Notes under the pieces: model-generated
The model's input: only the letters and a program-made list of their open reading frames with translations
Databases searched by the model: none
Told to the model about the DNA's origin: nothing
In this document: positions 1 through 4,689 of the stretch, in pieces
How positions within the stretch are numbered: position 1 is the stretch's first letter
Layout: each line of letters opens with the position of its first letter
Made by a program: the position numbers and the translations under genes
DNA from: JADKBO01 sp037968395
Lineage (GTDB): Bacteria > Bacteroidota > Bacteroidia > Chitinophagales > Saprospiraceae
Reading direction: 5' to 3'
DNA: 7,221 bases
Assembly: GCA_037968395.1 (NCBI GenBank)
Contig: JBBKVK010000296.1
Coordinates: forward strand, 1-7,221

Positions 1-93
1 TTATAAAAGAATTATAAAATATAAGTTTAACAATAGTAAAACATTTTTTTTGACATAACTACATTATTATGTTAAAATGAGGACTTAAAATTA

Positions 94-127
94 AAAAGGA
101 CTTGGAATTTAATATCCAAGTCCTTTT
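94..127. terminator. Bidirectional intrinsic terminator downstream of the sigma factor gene
   Basis: A perfect inverted repeat has 13-nt arms at 94-106 (AAAAGGACTTGGA) and 115-127 (TCCAAGTCCTTTT) around an 8-nt loop. On the minus strand the stem is followed directly by a T-rich stretch (CCTTTTTAATTTT), as in an intrinsic terminator, about 55 nt after the sigma factor stop codon. The plus strand also leaves a short T run (TTTTATAATT), so it could serve a convergent gene coming from the left edge. The stem is certain; the terminator role is inferred from the geometry. Confidence 0.8.
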
Positions 128-129
128 AT

Positions 130-156
130 AATTCTTTAATTATTAAATAAAGAATT
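130..156. repeat. Second inverted repeat between terminator and sigma factor stop
   Basis: Arms AATTCTTTA (130-138) and TAAAGAATT (148-156) form a perfect 9-bp stem around a 9-nt loop. It begins only two bases after the stem of the terminator ends. It has no T run of its own on either side, so it may protect the mRNA 3' end or assist termination. It is AT-rich and a chance origin cannot be excluded. Confidence 0.45.
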
Positions 157-182
157 CATCCTTCATTAGCTAGTAAAAGCTA

Positions 183-764
183 TTAATAAGCAAACTCTTG
201 TTCACCAATCATTTTTCTTATATTGATTAAAGCATACCTCATTCTCCCTAATGCAGTATTTATACTGACTCTTGTTAATTGAGATATTTCCTTAAAGCTC
301 ATGTCTGCATAATGTCTTAAGATCACAACCTCTCTTTGCTCAGCTGGTAACATATCAACAATACTCCTAATCTTATTATATGATTGATTTTTGATTAGCG
401 TTTGCTCCATATTATCGTCCTTTGATTCAAGTATATCAAATATATCAAAAGTCTCGGTGGTAGATACCTTAGTTCTTCTCTTAGCTTTTCTGAAATGATC
501 CACACAAAGATTATATGATATTCTCAAAGCCCATTGTAGGAATTTACCCTCGTGATTGTACTTACCTTTTCTAAAAGTATCAAGTATTTTAATAAAAACT
601 TCTTGGAACAGGTCTTCTGCTAATTCATGATCTTTAACAAACATATATATAGAAGTATATACTCTATCTTTGTGTCTGTTTAATAAAATTTCAAATGATT
701 TGTCATTGCCTTCTAAATAATTGACGATCAATTGCTGATCTGTTGTTTGCATATCTACACTCAT
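183..764 (-). CDS. Stand-alone ECF-like RNA polymerase sigma-70 family factor
   Basis: The 193-residue product is a group 4 (ECF-type) sigma factor, which directs core RNA polymerase to alternative promoters. Region 2 spans about residues 25-97, with the core-binding motif DLFQEVFIKIL (51-61) and the -10 recognition segment WALRISYNLCVDHFRKAKRR. Region 4, about 132-187, holds the helix-turn-helix with LPAEQREVVILRHYADMSFKEI (139-160) and VSINTALGRMRYAL, which bind the -35-type element. The two domains are joined by an acidic linker (about 104-122). Length is normal for the family. The start is supported by AAAAGG eight bases upstream and by the position of region 2. No anti-sigma gene or membrane sensor is next to it; it ends at a terminator and has its own promoter, so it is probably monocistronic. 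Proteins of this kind, with a GKFLxWxxRIxxNLxxDxFRK core, are conserved as single genes in Bacteroidota. Its regulon cannot be told from here. Confidence 0.93.
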   Translation of the reverse strand: MSVDMQTTDQQLIVNYLEGNDKSFEILLNRHKDRVYTSIYMFVKDHELAEDLFQEVFIKILDTFRKGKYNHEGKFLQWALRISYNLCVDHFRKAKRRTKVSTTETFDIFDILESKDDNMEQTLIKNQSYNKIRSIVDMLPAEQREVVILRHYADMSFKEISQLTRVSINTALGRMRYALINIRKMIGEQEFAY

Positions 765-777
765 AAAACTAACCTTT

Positions 778-788
778 TAAGGAGGTGA
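778..788. promoter_or_regulatory. 11-nt match to the 16S rRNA 3' tail / perfect Shine-Dalgarno on the opposite strand
   Basis: The plus strand reads TAAGGAGGTGA, a full complement of the bacterial anti-Shine-Dalgarno tail. It precedes a 14-codon open frame (ATG 798, stop TAG 840-842). The minus strand, which is the leader of the sigma factor mRNA, therefore contains TCACCTCCTTA, identical to the 16S 3' end. It ends next to the AAAAGG before the sigma factor start. Its CCT (782-780) can pair with AGG (775-773), so it might hide the ribosome site. The match is seen directly; any role is inference. Confidence 0.3.
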
Positions 789-861
789 AATAAAATTATG
801 TTTTTAATTAAGTGTAGACTTTATGCTATAGGCAAATTTTAGATTTGTTGTAAATATGATG

Positions 862-893
862 CAAATATAATTCATTAAGCTCAATGAAGCAAG
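862..893 (-). promoter_or_regulatory. Bacteroidota-type promoter of the sigma factor gene
   Basis: Read on the minus strand, the -7 element is TATATTTG (869-862), a full match to the Bacteroidota consensus TAnnTTTG. A -33 element CTTG (893-890; consensus TTTG) lies 20 nt further upstream, the usual spacing. Transcription would begin near 855 and give a leader of about 90 nt before the start codon at 764. The motif match is direct; its use as a promoter is inferred. Confidence 0.6.
871..888. promoter_or_regulatory. Candidate operator: 18-bp palindrome within the sigma factor promoter spacer
   Basis: TTCATTAAGCTCAATGAA is symmetric at 16 of 18 positions: outer arms TTCATT/AATGAA, AGCT at the centre, one mismatched pair (877/882). 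It fills the 20-nt spacer between the proposed -33 and -7 elements almost exactly. That position suits a dimeric regulator acting at the promoter. No candidate regulator gene lies in the window. Confidence 0.4.
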
Positions 894-895
894 TG

Positions 896-930
896 ATTAT
901 TCATATTTATTATTATTAATATGAAATAAT
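896..930. repeat. AT-rich inverted repeat between the pseudouridine synthase stop and the sigma factor promoter
   Basis: Arms ATTATTCATATT (896-907) and AATATGAAATAAT (918-930) pair over 12 bp with one bulged A (926) around a TATTATTATT loop. It lies 90-125 nt downstream of the pseudouridine synthase stop codon and just upstream of the sigma factor promoter, so it could end that upstream transcript. It lacks a T run on the minus strand, so termination there would not be of the classical intrinsic type. Confidence 0.35.
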
Positions 931-1019
931 TTTAGCTATTATACTTACAATCAGCTGTTTATGCTTTACAGTTTTAAATTTCTATATTTAACATGAATTC
1001 TTTAAAGGTACTTTAAGTC

Positions 1020-2954
1020 TTATTTTCCAGTAAAATGCTTGAGCATGATTACTTCTTTATGAGTCAAATGTCTTGACCATCCTCTTGATAGATCTTTCTT
1101 AGTTAATCCTGCATAATAAGTCCGATCAAGTTTTTCTACTCTATACCCAAAGTGCTCGAATAACCTTCTTACTATTCTGTTTTTTCCTATATGAATTTCT
1201 ATTCCAACTTCTTCTTTGTTTTTGCCATCCACATATCCAATAGCATCTACTTCTGCTTTACCATCTTCTAATATTAGCCCAGCTCTAATTTCTGCTAAAT
1301 GCTCTTCTGAAACAGGCTTATCTAAAACTACATGATAAAATTTTTGAACTTTATGACTTGGATGAGAAAGTACTTTAGTTAAATCCCCATCATTTGTAAA
1401 TAGTAATAATCCCGATGTATTTCTATCAAGTCTTCCAACAGGAAAAATTCTAACATCAACTTTATCTTCCACTAAGTCCATTACTGTCTTTCTGTCTCTT
1501 TCATCGTCCATGGTAGTAATATAGCCTTTGGGTTTGTTGAGCAATAAATATACTAACTCCTCTTGAACCTCTAATTTCTTACCCTGGTACATGATTATGT
1601 CTGTATCTTGAACCTCATATGCAGGTTGTATTTCTATTTGCCCATTTACGCTAATTTCTCCATCTTTTACTAAATCAGCAGCTTTTCTTCTAGAGCAAAG
1701 CCCCGTCTTAGCGATAAATTTGTTTAATCGCATTACACCTGTGACTTCCTCACCATTTGCATCTTCACCATAATTTATAGATACTTCAGCCTTTTCTGGT
1801 CGATCTCGTCTCCTACCAAATTCTCTATCTGATTGTTTGACTATTCTTTTTCTTCCTTTAGTTTCTTCATCCTTATCATTAGAAGATTGGCCAGTAAAAG
1901 TTGTTTGTGCATCGATTAAGGAATTTCCCTCGATTGCAATTTTAGATTCCTTACTTGGTGGAACAACTTCATTCTTATCTCCTAAATAAAATTGTGCAAA
2001 ATCATCAAATATTTTTGTTTTAGTTGATTCTATCCTAGCAGGCTTAATTTCATTATCTCGATCATCATAACGCCTCATATCGTCATTAGTACCAAATCCG
2101 CTTTGTTCAAAGTCTTTCCTATCTGTCCAAGGCTTTGTAAATCCACTATTGTTAGTACTTCTTCGATTACTACTTCTGTCATCCCCTCTTCCCTTATCGC
2201 CCCATGGTTTCCTTTCTGGGCTCCCTTCTCTATCTCCAAATGATCTTCTTTTGTCGCCACCATCACTGCCTCTACTGTCCCTACTTCTATCATCACCTCT
2301 TCCCTTATCGCCCCATGGCCTCCTTTCTGGACTGCCTTCTCTATCTCCAAATGATCTCCTTTTATCGCCATCATCACTGCCTCTGCTATCCCTACTTCTA
2401 TCATCACCTCTTCCCTTATCGCCCCATGGCTTTCTTTCTGAACTGCCTTCTCTATCTCCAAATGACCGCCTTTTATCGCCATCATCACTGCCTCTACTAT
2501 CCCTACTTCTGTCATCACCTCTTCCCTTATCGCCCCTTGGCTTTCTTTCTGAACTGCCTTCTTTATCTCCAAATGACCGCCTTTTATCGCCATCATCACT
2601 GCCTCTACTGTCCCTACTTCTGTCATCACCTCTTCCTTTATCGCCCCAGGACTTCCTTTCTGGACTCCCCTCTCTATCTCCAAATGGTCGTCTTTTATCG
2701 CCATCATCACTGCCTCTTCTATCCCTACTTCTATCATCACCTCTTCCTTTATCGCCCCTTGGTTTTTTATCTCTATCATTATTTCGAGTGTCACGACTCT
2801 TGCCAAATGATTTTTTCTGCCAAGGCAATAACGGTTTACTATCCTCATCGTTTGACTCATTATTTTGAGGCGATTTTGGACTAGAAGAATCATCATCTTC
2901 ATTAGAATCAGAATTCTTATTCAAAAAAGGAAACTTGTGATCATCACTTGACAT
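1020..2954 (-). CDS. rluB: RluB/RsuA-family rRNA pseudouridine synthase with long repetitive disordered N-terminus
   Basis: The 644-residue product has a canonical C-terminal enzyme and a very long N-terminal extension. Residues 408-455 form an S4 RNA-binding domain (MRLNKFIAKTGLCSRRKAA). The pseudouridine synthase domain follows, with LLLNKPKGYITT (470-481), the catalytic loop GRLDRNTSGLLLF with D510 as nucleophile, and KNRIVRRLFEHFGYRVEKLDR (591-611). Family members isomerise a uridine in rRNA, for RluB in helix 89 of 23S rRNA. A usual RluB has about 240-290 residues and would begin near M408, so some 400 residues are extra. These are an acidic Ser/Asp/Asn head (1-45), the 37-residue repeats (67-276) and a charged linker (277-407). 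Long low-complexity N-termini are known in Bacteroidota homologues. The far upstream start is supported by one uninterrupted frame and a TACCTTTG element just before it. RluB is preferred over RsuA from the phylum context; the exact target uridine is unproven. Confidence 0.92.
   Translation of the reverse strand: MSSDDHKFPFLNKNSDSNEDDDSSSPKSPQNNESNDEDSKPLLPWQKKSFGKSRDTRNNDRDKKPRGDKGRGDDRSRDRRGSDDGDKRRPFGDREGSPERKSWGDKGRGDDRSRDSRGSDDGDKRRSFGDKEGSSERKPRGDKGRGDDRSRDSRGSDDGDKRRSFGDREGSSERKPWGDKGRGDDRSRDSRGSDDGDKRRSFGDREGSPERRPWGDKGRGDDRSRDSRGSDGGDKRRSFGDREGSPERKPWGDKGRGDDRSSNRRSTNNSGFTKPWTDRKDFEQSGFGTNDDMRRYDDRDNEIKPARIESTKTKIFDDFAQFYLGDKNEVVPPSKESKIAIEGNSLIDAQTTFTGQSSNDKDEETKGRKRIVKQSDREFGRRRDRPEKAEVSINYGEDANGEEVTGVMRLNKFIAKTGLCSRRKAADLVKDGEISVNGQIEIQPAYEVQDTDIIMYQGKKLEVQEELVYLLLNKPKGYITTMDDERDRKTVMDLVEDKVDVRIFPVGRLDRNTSGLLLFTNDGDLTKVLSHPSHKVQKFYHVVLDKPVSEEHLAEIRAGLILEDGKAEVDAIGYVDGKNKEEVGIEIHIGKNRIVRRLFEHFGYRVEKLDRTYYAGLTKKDLSRGWSRHLTHKEVIMLKHFTGK
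2172..2756 (-). repeat. 111-bp tandem repeat array (five full units plus a partial sixth) within rluB
   Basis: Five consecutive 111-bp units (2646-2756, 2535-2645, 2424-2534, 2313-2423, 2202-2312, in coding order) encode 37 residues each. A truncated sixth unit (GDKGRGDDRS) reaches about 2172. A typical unit opens with GDKGRGDDRSRDSRGSDDGD, continues KRRSFGDREGSSERKP and ends with W or R. By my count a typical unit has 11 basic and 10 acidic residues. Units two and three differ at only 4 of 111 bases, so at least one duplication is recent. The unit length is a multiple of three, so copy-number change keeps the frame. Confidence 0.95.
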
Positions 2955-2978
2955 AACATATTGTATTTAAAACTGGCA

Positions 2979-2986
2979 CAAAGGTA
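2979..2986 (-). promoter_or_regulatory. -7 promoter element for the pseudouridine synthase gene
   Basis: The minus strand reads TACCTTTG (2986-2979), a full match to the Bacteroidota TAnnTTTG element, 24 nt before the start codon. This gives a short leader of roughly 15-20 nt with no Shine-Dalgarno sequence. No good TTTG is found 19-21 nt further upstream, so the -33 element is weak or absent. Confidence 0.55.
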
Positions 2987-3016
2987 AGTGTATTTAATGG
3001 AATCCGTTTATTTATT

Positions 3017-3043
3017 ATAGATTTACGTTTAACTATAATCTAT
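3017..3043. repeat. Dyad in the divergent promoter region
   Basis: Perfect 7-bp arms ATAGATT (3017-3023) and AATCTAT (3037-3043) are 20 bp apart centre to centre, about two helical turns. They lie between the two divergent -7 elements. The arrangement would suit a dimeric regulator, but short AT-rich arms like these arise easily by chance. Confidence 0.25.
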
Positions 3044-3122
3044 TAAAATTAATATCAAAAACAAATACTTGCTTTTTTGAAGCACATTTGGAGACATAAT
3101 ATTCCAACAAGCTCTTATTTAT

Positions 3123-3130
3123 TATCTTTG
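3123..3130 (+). promoter_or_regulatory. -7 promoter element for the aldehyde dehydrogenase gene
   Basis: TATCTTTG is a full match to the Bacteroidota TAnnTTTG element, 23 nt before the ATG at 3154. There is no TTTG at the expected distance upstream; the nearest (3087-3090) is 32 nt away. Either the -33 contact is degenerate or expression depends on another factor. No Shine-Dalgarno sequence precedes the start codon. Confidence 0.5.
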
Positions 3131-3153
3131 ATTTTAAAACAATAAATACCACG

Positions 3154-4599
3154 ATGTTAATATCAATTAAAAACTATATTGGTGGAGAATGGCTAGATTC
3201 CACTAGTAAAAAATACCTTGATGTAGTGGATCCATCCAGAAATAAGATCTACGCTACAGCACCAGATTCTGATGAAGAAGATGTTATACTTGCAATTGAA
3301 GCTGCCTCTAAGGCAAGTGATCTTTGGCAAAAAATGGAAGTTTCTAAAAGAAGTGATATCTTATTTAAAATTGCTGAGGGAATTGAATCGAGATTTGAAG
3401 AATTAGCTGCTGCAGAGTCTAAAGACAATGGCAAACCACTATCTCTCGCAAAAAAAGTAGATATACCTAGAGCCGCTGCTAACATGAAGTTTTTTGCCAA
3501 TGCCATCTTACAGTTCAATAATGAATCTTACGATATGGATGGACAAGGCCTTAATTATACTTTAAGGCATCCACTTGGCATTGTCACTTGTATTTCACCT
3601 TGGAACTTACCACTATATTTATTTACTTGGAAAATAGCTCCAGCCTTGGCTGCTGGCAATTGTGTGATTGCTAAGCCTTCAGAAGTAACACCTATGACTG
3701 CTCATATACTGGGCGAAATTTGTCATGAAGCAGGTTTACCATATGGAGTTCTTAACATTATCCATGGATACGGCCACAAGGTTGGTCCAACAATGACGTC
3801 AAACGAAAATATAAAAGCTATTTCGTTTACTGGCTCTACTTTGACTGGTGAAATAATAGCAAGGACAGCAGCTCCATTATTTAAAAAGTTATCACTTGAG
3901 ATGGGAGGTAAAAATCCGAATATAATTATGGCTGATTGTGATTATGACAAAGCCTTGGCCACAACCATTCATTCTTCATTTGCCAATCAAGGACAAATTT
4001 GTCTCTGTGGGTCTAGGATCTATATCCAAAGGCCAATATATGAACAGTTTAAAAATGATTTAATTGATAAAACAAAAGCTCTAACTATCGGTGATCCAAC
4101 AGCTAGTAATACCAAGATTGGTGCTGTCGTGTCGGAAACACATATGAATAAGATTCTCTCATATTTTGAAATTGCAACATCTGAAGGTGGAACTATCTTG
4201 ACTGGTGGAAAAAGAGTTATTTTGGATGGAGAATTTAAAGATGGATTCTATATATCTCCAACAATAATCGAAGGATTAAGCGAAGGGTGTAGAACAAATC
4301 AAGAAGAGATATTTGGGCCAGTAGTTACAATTGCTCCTTTTGACACAATAGAAGAGGCAGTTTCATTAGCCAACTCGACAAAATATGGTCTTTCGGCGAG
4401 TGTTTGGACTCAAGATATAAATCAAGCAAACTATCTTTCTAGAAACATCAATGCTGGGATAATATGGGTAAATACATGGCTTAAAAGGGATCTTAGAACT
4501 CCATTTGGCGGTGTTAAAAATTCAGGTGTTGGTAGGGAGGGAGGTTATGATGCTCTTAAGTTTTTTACTGAAGTAAAAAACGTTTGTATTGGATACTAA
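3154..4599 (+). CDS. Aldehyde dehydrogenase, ALDH8 type (probable 2-aminomuconic semialdehyde dehydrogenase)
   Basis: The 481-residue product is a complete NAD(P)+-dependent aldehyde dehydrogenase, with the family's usual length and start (IKNYIGGEW). Visible motifs are the oxyanion Asn in ISPWNLP (N151), cofactor-binding VIAKPSE (K174), SFTGS (224-228), the general base in LEMGGKNP (E249), the catalytic Cys in NQGQICLCGSR (C283) and EEIFGPV (384-390). The blocks PWNLPLYLFTWKIAPALAAG, SSFANQGQICLC and WLKRDLRTPFGG match the ALDH8 group best (human ALDH8A1, bacterial 2-aminomuconate and 2-hydroxymuconate semialdehyde dehydrogenases). R445 falls where an active-site Arg that binds the substrate carboxylate is expected. 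The likely reaction is oxidation of 2-aminomuconic semialdehyde to 2-aminomuconate in tryptophan (kynurenine) breakdown, in the cytoplasm. No other pathway gene is nearby, so a role with hydroxymuconate or another semialdehyde remains possible. Confidence 0.9.
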   Translation: MLISIKNYIGGEWLDSTSKKYLDVVDPSRNKIYATAPDSDEEDVILAIEAASKASDLWQKMEVSKRSDILFKIAEGIESRFEELAAAESKDNGKPLSLAKKVDIPRAAANMKFFANAILQFNNESYDMDGQGLNYTLRHPLGIVTCISPWNLPLYLFTWKIAPALAAGNCVIAKPSEVTPMTAHILGEICHEAGLPYGVLNIIHGYGHKVGPTMTSNENIKAISFTGSTLTGEIIARTAAPLFKKLSLEMGGKNPNIIMADCDYDKALATTIHSSFANQGQICLCGSRIYIQRPIYEQFKNDLIDKTKALTIGDPTASNTKIGAVVSETHMNKILSYFEIATSEGGTILTGGKRVILDGEFKDGFYISPTIIEGLSEGCRTNQEEIFGPVVTIAPFDTIEEAVSLANSTKYGLSASVWTQDINQANYLSRNINAGIIWVNTWLKRDLRTPFGGVKNSGVGREGGYDALKFFTEVKNVCIGY

Positions 4600-4631
4600 A
4601 TTAGAAGAAAATATCCATTTAAAATAATAAA

Positions 4632-4675
4632 CCACAACTAAAACTGCCAATTAAAATTGACTGCTTTAATTGTGG
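4632..4675. terminator. Imperfect hairpin between convergent genes, probable terminator
   Basis: Arms beginning CCACAA (4632) and ending TTGTGG (4675) form a long imperfect stem of about 21 nt per side with four mismatches; CAA/TTG closes a small loop near 4653. It lies 33 nt after the dehydrogenase stop and 15 nt after the protease stop (in its own direction). On the minus strand the stem is followed by TTTATTATTTTAAA, which fits termination of the protease transcript. The plus-strand tail (AACTTAATTATTT) is weaker. Confidence 0.55.
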
Positions 4676-4689
4676 AACTTAATTATTTA

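Noticed and set aside
2..58. Open plus-strand stretch from the left edge to a TAA at 56-58, possible end of a convergent gene
   Set aside because: Only 18 codons are visible, rich in Lys, Asn and Phe as random AT-rich DNA would be. The bidirectional terminator just after it is compatible but not enough to call a gene.
50..78. TTGACA-N17-TAAAAT on the plus strand, like an E. coli sigma-70 promoter
   Set aside because: Bacteroidota primary sigma factors use TTTG / TAnnTTTG elements, and nothing downstream on the plus strand could be a gene before the terminator.
2172..2756. Repeat array considered as a CRISPR array or mobile repeat
   Set aside because: The units are directly adjacent with no spacers, are a multiple of three long, and are translated in frame within one gene.
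2075..2902. Long open frames in other phases and on the plus strand across the repeat array (up to 275 codons)
   Set aside because: The 111-bp unit is a multiple of three and happens to lack stops in several frames, so every frame that is open in one unit stays open through all of them. Their products are simple repeats without recognisable domains, while the minus-strand frame continues into an S4/pseudouridine synthase enzyme.
3249..3518. 89-codon minus-strand frame inside the dehydrogenase gene
   Set aside because: It lies wholly within a well-conserved coding region on the other strand, with no promoter or domain of its own.
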